Shown here piece by piece: positions 8,272 through 16,397 of a DNA stretch of 47,500 nucleotides; within the stretch, counting starts at the first letter, position 1; every line of letters starts with the position of its first letter. Both the position numbers and the translations under genes were made by a program. This DNA comes from Bacteroidota bacterium. GTDB lineage: Bacteria; Bacteroidota; Rhodothermia; Rhodothermales; Rubricoccaceae. Where the stretch lies: contig JADFQN010000003.1 of assembly GCA_022561755.1 (NCBI GenBank), positions 1 through 47,500 on the forward strand, written 5' to 3'. The notes beneath the pieces are model-generated. The model had not been told where the DNA came from. It was given only the letters and a program-made list of their open reading frames with translations, and did not search any database.

Positions 8272-8841
8272 TCAAACCGCCATGATATCCTTTTCTTTCT
8301 TCTCCAGCATAGCGACCACCTTGCCTGTGTGCTCGTCTGTGTGTTTCTGGAGGCGGTCCTCGGCCTCGTAACGCATATCCTCCGGCATGTGCTCGTCGGA
8401 CTGGAGCTTTTGGATCTGGTTTTTCGCGTCACGGCGGACGTTGCGGATGGACACCTTCGCTTCCTCGCCCTTCACACGGGCTTGTTTGGCAAGTTCAGTG
8501 CGGCGCTCCTCCGTTAAAGGCGGGATGCCGATACGAATCAATTCGCCGTCGTTGGTTGGGTTGATGCCAAGGTTGGCCGCCTGAATGGCGCGCTCGATGG
8601 CGCCGAGTTGGGTCTTGTCCCACGGCTGGATGACGATCAGGTCGTGCGACGGTGTGCTGATGCTGGACACTTGATTAAGTGGCATCATGCTGTCGTAGGC
8701 GTCCACGCGGACGTCCTCCACCATAGTCGCGCTGGCCCGCCCGGCGCGGATGTGGCCCAACTCAATAGTGAGGTGCTCAAGCGAGTGGTCCATTTGCTGC
8801 CCGGCGTCTTCGAGGAGTTTTTTGAGTTTTTCAGCGATCAT
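8272..8841 (-). CDS. frr: Ribosome recycling factor
   Basis: With EF-G it splits post-termination ribosomes. The 189-residue length is canonical. Recognised blocks are the long helix HLTIELGHIRAGRAS, the domain II segment with PLNQVSSISTPSHDLIVIQPWDK, then GINPTNDGELIRIGIPPLTEERR and the C-terminal helix VSIRNVRRDAKNQIQKL. It is the last gene of the minus-strand translation cluster. A copy of the ~170-bp repeat separates it from pyrH, and tRNA-Ser lies 95 bp downstream. Confidence 0.97.
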   Translation of the reverse strand: MIAEKLKKLLEDAGQQMDHSLEHLTIELGHIRAGRASATMVEDVRVDAYDSMMPLNQVSSISTPSHDLIVIQPWDKTQLGAIERAIQAANLGINPTNDGELIRIGIPPLTEERRTELAKQARVKGEEAKVSIRNVRRDAKNQIQKLQSDEHMPEDMRYEAEDRLQKHTDEHTGKVVAMLEKKEKDIMAV

Positions 8842-8862
8842 CGTTGGAAAGAGAATCGACGG

Positions 8863-9051
8863 CTAGGAGTCTGTCTGACTTAGGGGTTCCCCGCTAAGGC
8901 GGGGCAGGCTGTCACGAGGCAGACGGAAAATCGAGAGCAGTTTATCGATCTTTTGAGGCGCATAGTGGTGCTACGTAACGAAAAAGATCGGGGGAATGGG
9001 CCGATTTGCAGCCGCCGCAGTAGAATCATCCTAAGTCCGACAGACTCCTAG
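8863..9051 (-). repeat. Type-1 repeat element, copy in pyrH-frr spacer
   Basis: One of four related elements with long inverted ends (CTAGGAGTCTGTC... inward from each side). This copy is 189 bp; relative to the others it has an extra ~25-bp GC-rich segment (roughly 8885-8925). The TAG stop of pyrH (9048-9050) is formed by the end of the element. Strand is given in the orientation of the upstream gene. Confidence 0.9.
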
Positions 9052-9887
9052 GATGCGGGAGTTGGGGATGCCTCCGAGGCGAAGACGGGCTCTTTGCCGG
9101 ATTCCCAGTGAACGAGCGTGCCAACGGACTCGCCGCGAAGTACACGCAGCAAGTTGCCGCGCCGGTTCATGTTGAAAACGAGGAGCGGCATGTCACTTTC
9201 TCTGGCGAGGGTAATGGCCGTGAGGTCCATCACGCCAAGTTCGCGGGATAGTACGTCCATCCCACCGATAGAGGCGAAACGGCGAGCGGACGGGTCGCTT
9301 TCCGGATCGGCGGTATACACGCCGTCCACGCGTGTGCCCTTCAGGATGAGTTCGGCATCCATCTCGGCGGCGCGGAGGGCCGCGGCCGTGTCCGTAGAGA
9401 AGTACGGGTGCCCGGTGCCCGCGCCGAAGATGACGACGCGGCTCTTTTCGAGATGACGGATGGACCGGCGGCGGATAAACGGCTCGGCGATCTCGTTCAT
9501 GTCGATGGCAGAGACGAGGCGCGTGTCGAGATTTTGCTCCTCTAGCGCGTCCTGCAACGCCATACCGTTGATCATGGTGGCGAGCATGCCCATGTAGTCC
9601 GCGTGGGCGCGGGACGACATCTGGTTCCCCTCCGGCGAAACACCACGGAAGATGTTGCCGCCACCGATGACGAGCGCAATCTGCGCGCCGGCGTCTACGG
9701 CTTCCCGAATGTCGGCCGCGTAGGCACCCAGAATGCTGTGATCGATGCCGAACTCCTTGGCGCCTAGCAACGATTCTCCGCTTAGCTTGAGCAGGACGCG
9801 GCGATATTTTAGTGCGCCGGACACGGCTATCTCGAAATCGGTGGGGTGGGGTGAAAAGCCACGGAAGGTACGCCGGAGGCCCTTCAT
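9048..9887 (-). CDS. pyrH: UMP kinase
   Basis: Phosphorylates UMP to UDP; the bacterial hexameric amino-acid-kinase type. The glycine-rich start is [16 protein letters not shown], the GG loop is [13 protein letters not shown], then [34 protein letters not shown] and GVYTADPE, all standard. The N-terminus is ~20 residues longer than usual when started at the ATG at 9885-9887. A GTG at 9822-9824 would give a canonical start just before KYRRVLLKL; neither has a clear ribosome binding site. The stop codon TAG and the last spacer bases come from a repeat element. Confidence 0.95.
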   Translation of the reverse strand: MKGLRRTFRGFSPHPTDFEIAVSGALKYRRVLLKLSGESLLGAKEFGIDHSILGAYAADIREAVDAGAQIALVIGGGNIFRGVSPEGNQMSSRAHADYMGMLATMINGMALQDALEEQNLDTRLVSAIDMNEIAEPFIRRRSIRHLEKSRVVIFGAGTGHPYFSTDTAAALRAAEMDAELILKGTRVDGVYTADPESDPSARRFASIGGMDVLSRELGVMDLTAITLARESDMPLLVFNMNRRGNLLRVLRGESVGTLVHWESGKEPVFASEASPTPAS

Positions 9888-9983
9888 CTGGCAATCGGCA
9901 CGGGTTGAAACAACCGTGGGGACGCGCCGCGATATGCCCCCACGAGAACGGCGAGATGGTTGGCGAGCGCCAGTCGCACACCG

Positions 9984-10817
9984 TCAATCACCCAGCGCGA
10001 AGCGCACAAACTGCTTGAGTTCGGCGTCGGCGTTCTGCAGCATCTGCTTGACGGACATTGAGGAGTCCTTCACGAACGGCTGTTCGACGAGCACGTTGTC
10101 CTTGAAATAGCGTTCCAGCTTACCGGTGGCAATCTTTTCGAGGATGTGCTCGGGCTTGCCGTCGTTGCGGGCCGCCTCGCGGCCGATCTCCATTTCCTTC
10201 TCCTGAACGTCGGCCGGAACGTCATCGCGGGTAGTGGCAATGGGGTTCATGGCAGCGGCCTGCATCGCTACGTCCCGGCCGGCCGTCTGGAGATCGCCGG
10301 AACCGGACAGCTCAACGAGCACGCCAAGCTTGGAGCCGGGGTGGACGTAGCCAACTACCTGGCCGCCGTTCGTGGTCTCGATCACCGCAACGCGGCGAAC
10401 GTCGATCTTCTCACCGATCTTACCCGTCAAGTCTGTGATGGCCTGCTCAACGGTGCGGCCGCCGTCGAAGTCGAGTGCGAGGAGGGTGGCGCGGTCGGCA
10501 GGGCGATTCTCGAGGGCCACCGCCGCCGTCCGGTCGGCGAAGGACGTGAACTCCTCGTTGCGGGCCACGAAGTCCGTCTCCGAGTTCACCTCAACGATGA
10601 CGCCGGTCATCCTGTCTTCGGTGGTAGCCACCGCCACAACGCCTTCTATCGCTTCGCGGTCGGCGCGTTTGGCGGCCACTTTCTGCCCCTGCTTTCGGAG
10701 GAGGTCGATGGCCTTCTCGAAGTCGCCGTCGGCCTCCTGGAGTGCTCTCTTGCAGTCCATCATGCCTACGCCCGTGTGTTCGCGGAGACGCTTTACGTCC
10801 TGAGCGGTGATGTTCAT
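9984..10817 (-). CDS. tsf: Elongation factor Ts
   Basis: Guanine-nucleotide exchange factor for EF-Tu. The N-terminal UBA-like module has VKRLREHTGVGMMDCKRALQEADGDFEKAIDLLRKQG, whose core (TGVGMMDCKRAL) is diagnostic. The dimerisation and core regions follow: EVNSETDFVARNEEF, VGYVHPGSKLGVLVELS and DVAMQAAAMNP. The 277-residue length is normal. It lies downstream of rpsB, as in most bacteria, but here a repeat element sits between them. The distance to pyrH is 96 bp. Confidence 0.97.
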   Translation of the reverse strand: MNITAQDVKRLREHTGVGMMDCKRALQEADGDFEKAIDLLRKQGQKVAAKRADREAIEGVVAVATTEDRMTGVIVEVNSETDFVARNEEFTSFADRTAAVALENRPADRATLLALDFDGGRTVEQAITDLTGKIGEKIDVRRVAVIETTNGGQVVGYVHPGSKLGVLVELSGSGDLQTAGRDVAMQAAAMNPIATTRDDVPADVQEKEMEIGREAARNDGKPEHILEKIATGKLERYFKDNVLVEQPFVKDSSMSVKQMLQNADAELKQFVRFALGD

Positions 10818-10906
10818 TGCGGTACTGTGTTTCGGGATGGAATCAATGGATGGAGGACCTGGAGGCCGCGCAAATGCCTCTCGCTTGTCTGCAACTTCGG
10901 GGTGGT

Positions 10907-11075
10907 CAGGAGTCTGTCGGGTTTAGGGGTTCGTAGCAACGTGAGCAGGGAATCGAGAAAAATCTCTCGGTCTTTTGAGGCGTCCCGCGATACTGCGTGA
11001 CTACGAAAATGAGCAGGGGAATGGGACGATTCACCGCCACCGCAGTGGAATCATCCTGAGCCCGACAGGCTCCTA
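10907..11075 (-). repeat. Type-1 repeat element, copy in rpsB-tsf spacer
   Basis: A 169-bp copy filling most of the gap between rpsB and tsf. Its ends are inverted repeats, as in the other three copies. The terminal bases supply the TAG stop of rpsB (11073-11075). The interior shares the blocks found in the other copies, including CTCAAAAGACCG and TCTCGATTCCC in the gene-sense orientation. Confidence 0.9.
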
Positions 11076-11960
11076 CGCCTCGGTTTGCTCGGCGGTGGGC
11101 TCTTCGAGAGGAGTTCCTTCAGTGGGTGCAGCTTCGGGCGTTGCCGTGGGGATTGCTGCGATTTCCACTGCTTTCGCCTTTTCCGCTGCCTTTTCCGCCG
11201 CCCTTTCTTCTGCAATCTGCTTGGCTTCAGCCTTGCGGGTCTCAGCCTCCACCCGTGCGGCTTCGCGCTCAATCTCACCGGCCCTGGAGCCTTCCAGGAC
11301 GGCGTCGGCGATAACCCTTGTGAAGAGGGCTATCGACTTCACGGCGTCGTCGTTGGCAGCAATCGGGAAATCGACAAGGTCGGGATCACAGTTGGTATCG
11401 GCGAGGGCGATGATCGGAATGTTCAGCTTACGCGCCTCGCTCACAGCAATGTGCTCGCGGCGAACGTCCACCACGAAAATGGCGCCGGGCAGGCGGTTCA
11501 TTTCCGAAATTCCGCTGAGGACACGTTCCAGCTTTTGGCGCGCACGCCGGCGCATGAGGCGCTCCTTTTTCTTTAGCTGCGCCAGGGTGCCGTCGGCCTC
11601 CTGCCGTTGGATCGTCTCCATCCGGCGGATGCTCCGGCGGATTGTCTGGAAGTTGGTGAGCATGCCGCCCAGCCACCGGTCGGTTACGTAGGGCATCCCG
11701 GAGCGCTGGGCCTCCGTGCGTACGACCTCCTGTGCCTGCTTCTTCGTGCCGACGAAGAGGATCTTCTTTCCGCGGGAAGCAAACCGGCCGGCCGCGTCTG
11801 CGGCCTGGTCGAGCATCGCCTGCGTCTGCTTCAGGTCGATGATGTGGATACCGTTGCGCTCCATGAAGATGTACGACGCCATCTTCGGGTTCCAACGGCT
11901 GGTAAGGTGCCCAAAGTGGGCGCCGGAGCGCAGAAGCTCCTCAATCGTAACGCGAGGCAT
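11073..11960 (-). CDS. rpsB: 30S ribosomal protein S2 with Ala/Glu-rich tail
   Basis: The S2 core is clear: LLRSGAHFGHLTSRWNPKM, then NGIHIIDLKQTQAML, KILFVGTKKQAQEVV, RWLGGMLTNFQTIRRSI and PDLVDFPIAANDDA. The start is the ATG at 11958-11960 (MPRVTIEEL); the open frame upstream has no S2 similarity. After the core (~residue 230) comes a ~65-residue charged extension of Glu, Ala and Lys, probably a helix and then a disordered tail. Its TAG stop is contributed by the adjoining repeat. First gene upstream of tsf in the operon, and it follows rpsI after a spacer with heptamer repeats. Confidence 0.97.
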   Translation of the reverse strand: MPRVTIEELLRSGAHFGHLTSRWNPKMASYIFMERNGIHIIDLKQTQAMLDQAADAAGRFASRGKKILFVGTKKQAQEVVRTEAQRSGMPYVTDRWLGGMLTNFQTIRRSIRRMETIQRQEADGTLAQLKKKERLMRRRARQKLERVLSGISEMNRLPGAIFVVDVRREHIAVSEARKLNIPIIALADTNCDPDLVDFPIAANDDAVKSIALFTRVIADAVLEGSRAGEIEREAARVEAETRKAEAKQIAEERAAEKAAEKAKAVEIAAIPTATPEAAPTEGTPLEEPTAEQTEA

Positions 11961-12071
11961 AGGGGTATGGGTTCGGGTTGATGCCGCCCCTGCCGTCGTC
12001 CGCCGCCAACGATCCCGGACAAACCGGGACACCCGTCGGGGCATCGGGCAAGGTGTGGGGTGGTGCTTTGC

Positions 12072-12140
12072 TCTTCGTACTTCGTTCTTCGGGCTCACTT
12101 TGATAACGAAGCACGAAGTACAAAGGCCGAAGCGCGAAGA
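12072..12140. repeat. Inverted array of CTTCGTA-like heptamers between rpsI and rpsB
   Basis: The left arm (12072-12091) repeats TTCGTAC/TTCGTTC units. The right arms (12105-12121 and 12125-12140) repeat the complementary CGAAGCA/CGAAGTA units. The arms can pair into an imperfect hairpin. The array begins immediately next to the rpsI stop codon and lies in the untranslated leader of rpsB. Confidence 0.75.
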
Positions 12141-12141
12141 A

Positions 12142-12537
12142 CTAGCGCTTCGAGAACTGGAACTTCTTGCGGGCCTTGGGCTGGCCGGGCTTCTTGCGCT
12201 CCACCATGCGGGGGTCGCGCGTCAGGAAGCCGGCGGCGCGGAGCGGGCCGCGTAGCTCCTCGTCAAACTTGATGAGAGCGCGGGCAATGCCCAACTGCGT
12301 CGCCTCCGCCTGCCCCGTGAGGCCTCCGCCTTTCGCGTTCACTATTACGTCGAACTTGTCGCGGTTCTCGGTGAGGTCGAGAGGGCCGGTGAGGGCCTTC
12401 TGGCGGACCTCGGTGGGGAGATAGGTCTCCAACGGCCTCTTGTTTATGGTAATCTTGCCGGTGCCGGGGCGCAGGTAGACGCGTGCTACACTGGTCTTGC
12501 GGCGGCCTACGGCCTGGTACTGGGTGAGGGTTGCCAT
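12142..12537 (-). CDS. rpsI: 30S ribosomal protein S9
   Basis: The 131-residue protein has the S9 signatures: QAVGRRKTSVARVYLRPGTG at the N-terminus, VNAKGGGLTGQAEATQLGIARAL in the middle, and the C-terminal tail RDPRMVERKKPGQPKARKKFQFSKR. The terminal Lys-Arg reaches the P-site tRNA in known ribosomes. It is 16 bp downstream of rplM on the same strand, the usual L13-S9 pair. The downstream spacer to rpsB carries a heptamer array. Confidence 0.98.
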   Translation of the reverse strand: MATLTQYQAVGRRKTSVARVYLRPGTGKITINKRPLETYLPTEVRQKALTGPLDLTENRDKFDVIVNAKGGGLTGQAEATQLGIARALIKFDEELRGPLRAAGFLTRDPRMVERKKPGQPKARKKFQFSKR

Positions 12538-12553
12538 GTGCTAAATCTCCTGT

Positions 12554-12997
12554 TTACAGTGCCAGCGGCTCAGGCTGTTGAGCCTCGTGCGGATGTTCTG
12601 GGCCGGCGTACACCTTCAGCTTCTTGAGCATCTGGCGGCCGAGGCGGTTCTTCGGGAGCATGCCTTTCACGGCCTTCTCGATAATGAACGTCGGCTTCTT
12701 CACGCGGACCTCCTTCGGGGTGGTGATGGTGACGCCGCCTGGGTAGCCGGAGTGGCGGAAGTACTTCTTGTCGGTCTCCTTGGCGCCGGTGAAACGGACT
12801 TTGTCGGCATTTACAACGACGACGAAATCGCCGGTGTCGATGTGTGGCGTGTACGCGGGCTTATGCTTGCCGCGAAGAACGGAAGCCACCCGCGACGCGA
12901 GCCGCCCGACGATCAGGTTCTCTGCGTCAACGATGTACCAAGCTTGCTCGACTTCGCCGACCTTGGCACTGTACGTCTTGAACGAGTTGTGATCCAT
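12554..12997 (-). CDS. rplM: 50S ribosomal protein L13
   Basis: Large-subunit assembly protein. Seen: [35 protein letters not shown], then [26 protein letters not shown] and the motif [31 protein letters not shown]. All are canonical L13 blocks. The chosen start is the ATG at 12995-12997 ([12 protein letters not shown]), giving 147 residues; the upstream in-frame extension has no similarity. It begins the translation operon; a candidate promoter lies ~130 bp upstream. Confidence 0.97.
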   Translation of the reverse strand: MDHNSFKTYSAKVGEVEQAWYIVDAENLIVGRLASRVASVLRGKHKPAYTPHIDTGDFVVVVNADKVRFTGAKETDKKYFRHSGYPGGVTITTPKEVRVKKPTFIIEKAVKGMLPKNRLGRQMLKKLKVYAGPEHPHEAQQPEPLAL

Positions 12998-13130
12998 GAG
13001 AATGGGATGGGTCTGGAGGCACGCGCCAATCAATCGAAAGCGTCGCCGTTGTAGACAAAAACAGACGGCCGGACGTGCAGAACAGTATGAGCCGCGCAAA
13101 CTCCGCCAACGGAGGCGCGGGCAGAACTTG

Positions 13131-13161
13131 AAAAGGTACGGAGCCGCGGCGAGGCAGTCAA
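13131..13161 (-). promoter_or_regulatory. Candidate promoter for the rplM-rpsI-rpsB operon
   Basis: On the minus strand, TTGACT (13156-13161) is followed after 17 bp by TACCTTTT (13131-13138). This fits a -35-like TTG box with a Bacteroidota-style TAnnTTT(G) -7 box. It lies in the divergent spacer between rplM and the sigma-factor gene, with a leader of about 120 nt. Pattern match only. Confidence 0.35.
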
Positions 13162-13322
13162 CGAATCGACCTCGTCAAAGTGTGTCGCACCGCACTGGTT
13201 CAACGATTCTTAGCACAATCCCAACCGGATCGCCTGCTTCGGCCACCACATGGCTCCGCGAGCCTATCTTCGTCGGTCAGGATCATGGGTCGCAATTCAC
13301 CCCACCACACGCGACCATCGGC

Positions 13323-13982
13323 ATGAACATTCCATATGTGGAACGGCTCAATGCGCTGGCAGCACGTCTGCCTTTCCACTTGGACGATGTGGAGCGGGTG
13401 AACACCGTGTTCCTCCGATGGCACACCTCCAGGGGAGAAGACGACCGCAAGACATTGGATATCTGGGTGTATTGCCGCACGCAGTCGTACGTCCTGAACA
13501 AGTTGGCGAAGGATACCGAGGCAACGCCGAACGACTTCGATCAGCTTTCCTCGGTCGTGTTCACCAAAGTTCGGAGTGGGATGGAGTCGGTTCGCAAGCC
13601 CGAGCGATTCGCCAACTGGGTGAACGTGGTTTGTCGGAACGCCTATATCAACGAGCGGAAGAGAGAGCGCCCGCGCGATGAGCTGAATGAAGAGATGCTC
13701 AAGGACGATACGGCTCCGGCGTTGATGGATTTGGATCGCGCAGAGATCATGCGTGCCGTTGAGGGCGCGATCGGCCGGCTGCCTCCCTCGCTTTCCATTG
13801 TCGGACGGATGAAATTACTGGAGGGCAAGAACTACAAACAGATCGCGGAGGCTACGGGTCTCCCCATATCGAGCGTGCGAACTTATACAGCGAAGGCGTT
13901 GGCCCGTTTGCGTGAAGATCCTGAGATCCGCGAGATTGTTCGTGATATTATTCCCGGCTTGTTGAGCCAAGAGGAGGGTTGA
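13323..13982 (+). CDS. Sigma-70 family (ECF-type) RNA polymerase sigma factor
   Basis: A 219-residue protein. The middle part (FTKVRSGMESVRKPERFANW then VNVVCRNAYINERKRE) is a region 2 helix with the usual Trp/Asn-rich -10 recognition segment. The C-terminal LPPSLSIVGRMKLLEGKNYK followed by QIAEATGLPISSVRTYTAKALARLRED is a clear sigma region 4 helix-turn-helix. The ~70-residue N-terminal part is not recognised. The ATG at 13323 is used; the frame is open upstream but lacks similarity. The next gene on the same strand encodes a membrane protein, so the pair may be a sigma/regulator unit; that link is inference. Confidence 0.88.
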   Translation: MNIPYVERLNALAARLPFHLDDVERVNTVFLRWHTSRGEDDRKTLDIWVYCRTQSYVLNKLAKDTEATPNDFDQLSSVVFTKVRSGMESVRKPERFANWVNVVCRNAYINERKRERPRDELNEEMLKDDTAPALMDLDRAEIMRAVEGAIGRLPPSLSIVGRMKLLEGKNYKQIAEATGLPISSVRTYTAKALARLREDPEIREIVRDIIPGLLSQEEG

Positions 13983-14121
13983 AGCAATGATTTTGATGAG
14001 CAATGACCATGTACGAACACAATTCACATTATTGGGAGGTTACGTTTTGGCTTTAGAACTGTCTAGAAAGGCGTCAACCCCGTAGCGAACCGCGCCTTGC
14101 ACCTCATCGGCGCCAATTCTC

Positions 14122-15054
14122 ATGTTGTCCATCCAAGAAAAAATCCTGCTTTACAGCGACCTGCCTGAAGACGAACAGGCGGGCGTTCAGCAGCACATCC
14201 GCGAGCACCCCGAACTGGAGTCGCTCTTTGCCGAATCGCAGGCGCTCCACGCCTTGCTCGACGCGGCTCGGGAGGACGCAATTCCCGATGCTTCAGCCCT
14301 TCTTGACTACGTTCTGTTTTCAGCGATAACGGCGGGCAACCCGCCTGCCGACGTGGCTGTGCGCCACGCCCGAACGGAGGCGGCTGTCCACGAGCATCCG
14401 GAGTTGCAAGCGCAAGTCGAGGCAATTCGTTCGTCTCTGCATCGACTCACGGAAACGGCCGAAGACCCTATCGCTCGTTTCGAGCGACTGACGGCGCGCA
14501 ATCAGGGATCGTTCTCGACGCCGGCGGCGGATCGTGAGGCCGTCGCTCGCAGACAGGGCATGAGGCTTGTCAGGCCGGTGCGGCTCGCATTGGCAGCCGG
14601 TTTGGCTTTCGTGGCTGTCTACGGAGCGCTCTCCGTGATGAGTTGGCGGCTCCAGCCCGAGCGCGCCCGCTTGGCCGGGTTGCACAATGCTGCTGATGTG
14701 TTCGAAGATATGAGGTTCCGAGGCCAATCGACCGAACCACCTCCTGATGATTTGGTGGAGTCGTTGGAAATCCTTCGGGAGGCGCGTTCCTCGACATTGG
14801 GCCTTTTCCCATCGTACGACGGGGACCGTCTGGATGCCGCGGCCGAGTTGGCTGAACGTGTAGCGGCAGACGTAGATCAAGCCACTCTACGGAGAATCCA
14901 GGCGCACTACGTTCTGGGCAAGATCCGGATGTACCAGGGGCGCGACGCTGAGGCCGTCGAGGCCTTTCAAACCGTAGTGGATCACCGGGCGCTGGGCGCC
15001 GAAGAGGCGCGCAGGCTGCTCGATTTCATTGGCGCACAGCAGGCTCAAGAATAG
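14122..15054 (+). CDS. Single-pass membrane protein with TPR-like tail, possible sigma regulator
   Basis: A 310-residue protein of unknown function. The N-terminal cytoplasmic part contains two similar helical units, each with an EHPEL motif (residues ~27-50 and ~90-115), as if one module had been duplicated. One transmembrane helix follows near residue 155 (RLALAAGLAFVAVYGALSVM). The C-terminal ~90 residues contain a TPR-like pair (ILGKIRMYQGRDAEAVEAF pattern). The layout resembles membrane anti-sigma factors, and it follows a sigma-factor gene after 139 bp, but no zinc-binding anti-sigma motif is seen. A strong hairpin terminator follows. Confidence 0.75.
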   Translation: MLSIQEKILLYSDLPEDEQAGVQQHIREHPELESLFAESQALHALLDAAREDAIPDASALLDYVLFSAITAGNPPADVAVRHARTEAAVHEHPELQAQVEAIRSSLHRLTETAEDPIARFERLTARNQGSFSTPAADREAVARRQGMRLVRPVRLALAAGLAFVAVYGALSVMSWRLQPERARLAGLHNAADVFEDMRFRGQSTEPPPDDLVESLEILREARSSTLGLFPSYDGDRLDAAAELAERVAADVDQATLRRIQAHYVLGKIRMYQGRDAEAVEAFQTVVDHRALGAEEARRLLDFIGAQQAQE

Positions 15055-15075
15055 GAGCTCAAGGGCCATCATAAC

Positions 15076-15115
15076 AATCGGGCCATCCCTCATGCACGCG
15101 GGATGGCCCGATTTT
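15076..15115 (+). terminator. Rho-independent terminator
   Basis: A perfect 14-bp stem (15076-15089 with 15100-15113, AATCGGGCCATCCC and its complement) with a 10-nt loop, then TTTT. It ends the sigma-factor transcript and lies 30 bp before the dnaN stop codon, so it may also work from the other side. Confidence 0.92.
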
Positions 15116-15144
15116 GCTGACGATTGCCGTGCAAAGCACGAACG

Positions 15145-16293
15145 CTACGCGTACGTGTTCAGCATGACGGGCATGATGAGCATGAGCATCTCCTCGCCTT
15201 CCCTCTGCGTGGCAGGCGTAACCACGCCGGCGCGGTTGGGGGAAGAGAACTCGAACACCACGTCCTCTGAGTCTATGTTGGAGAGCACTTCGGTGAGGTA
15301 GACTGAGTTGAAACCGATTTCCATCGGCTCGGCCTGGTATTCGCAAAGCACGCGCTCACGTGCTTCGCTGGCGCGCTCCAGATCCTCAGCCGAGATGATC
15401 AACTCGTCGGGCTGAAGGCTCAGGCGCACCTGGTGTGTCATGCTCGACGAGTAGAGCGCTACGCGTTTCACGGCGGCCAACATGGCGTCGCGGCTGATGG
15501 TAAGCGTGCGGTCGTTCTCCAGCGGAATGACGGCCTCGTAGTTCGGGTACGGCTCGTCGATCATCCGCCCGAGGACGCGCGTCGCGCCGAAGTCGAACTC
15601 GACGTAGCCGCTGCCGACGCGAAGCGAGCACGAGGCCTCTTCGTCGGTCGCAGCACGGGCGGCCAGATTGATGGCCTTGCCCGGCGCCACGAAATCGATC
15701 GGCGTTTCCGACGTAATTCCATCCATCGACAGCTTTACCAGCCGATGCCCGTCGGTAGCCACGGCGCGTGTTTTCGCCGAATTAACCTGGAAGAAAACGC
15801 CCATCATGGCGGGGCGGTGGGCGTCCTTGCTTACCGCGAACGAACTCTTTTCAATAGCGCGCTTGATGGCCGCCGCCGTGGTCTCTATGGTCTGCGCTTC
15901 TTCCAGACTGGGCAGCGCGGGGAAGTCGCTGCCGTCGTGGCCCACCATCTTGTATCGTCCCTGGTCGGTGGTTAACTCTACGTTGTGTTCCGCATCCGAC
16001 GTAAACGTGACCGGTAGGTCGGGGAGCGCGCGAAGGGTGTCGAGAAGGCGCCTGGCAGGCACCGCAATGCGGCTCTTGGCGTCAGTTCCGTTGCTCTCGA
16101 ACGCTACCTGGAGCCGCTGAATGATCGAAATCTCCAGATCGGTTGCCGTCAGAATCAGTACGCCGGATGCCTCGTCGTCATCACGCTCAAAAAGGATGCT
16201 CTCGAGGATCGGCAGCGTGCTCTTGTTGGGCACGGCGCCGCCAACGGTAGTAAGCGCCTTAAGCAACTCGGCGCTGGAGACAGTAAACTTCAT
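15145..16293 (-). CDS. dnaN: DNA polymerase III beta subunit (sliding clamp)
   Basis: The ring-shaped processivity clamp. The 382-residue protein starts MKFTVSSAELLKALTTVGGAVPNKSTLPILESILFE, typical of bacterial DnaN, with later blocks RIAVPARRLLDTLRALPD, VATDGHRLVKLSM and the C-terminal LIMPVMLNTYA in place of the common MPMRL ending. It is directly downstream of dnaA on the minus strand (104 bp gap), the classic replication-initiation cluster. Convergent with the sigma-factor transcript across a terminator hairpin. Confidence 0.97.
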   Translation of the reverse strand: MKFTVSSAELLKALTTVGGAVPNKSTLPILESILFERDDDEASGVLILTATDLEISIIQRLQVAFESNGTDAKSRIAVPARRLLDTLRALPDLPVTFTSDAEHNVELTTDQGRYKMVGHDGSDFPALPSLEEAQTIETTAAAIKRAIEKSSFAVSKDAHRPAMMGVFFQVNSAKTRAVATDGHRLVKLSMDGITSETPIDFVAPGKAINLAARAATDEEASCSLRVGSGYVEFDFGATRVLGRMIDEPYPNYEAVIPLENDRTLTISRDAMLAAVKRVALYSSSMTHQVRLSLQPDELIISAEDLERASEARERVLCEYQAEPMEIGFNSVYLTEVLSNIDSEDVVFEFSSPNRAGVVTPATQREGEEMLMLIMPVMLNTYA

Positions 16294-16397
16294 AACCGGG
16301 GGAAGGTGGTAACAGGGAAAGGATGTGGTCGTCTTGGCCCAAAGCAGAACCTATTGCAACTAACACAACGGGCGGCGCAAGGTTAACGCCACACGCC

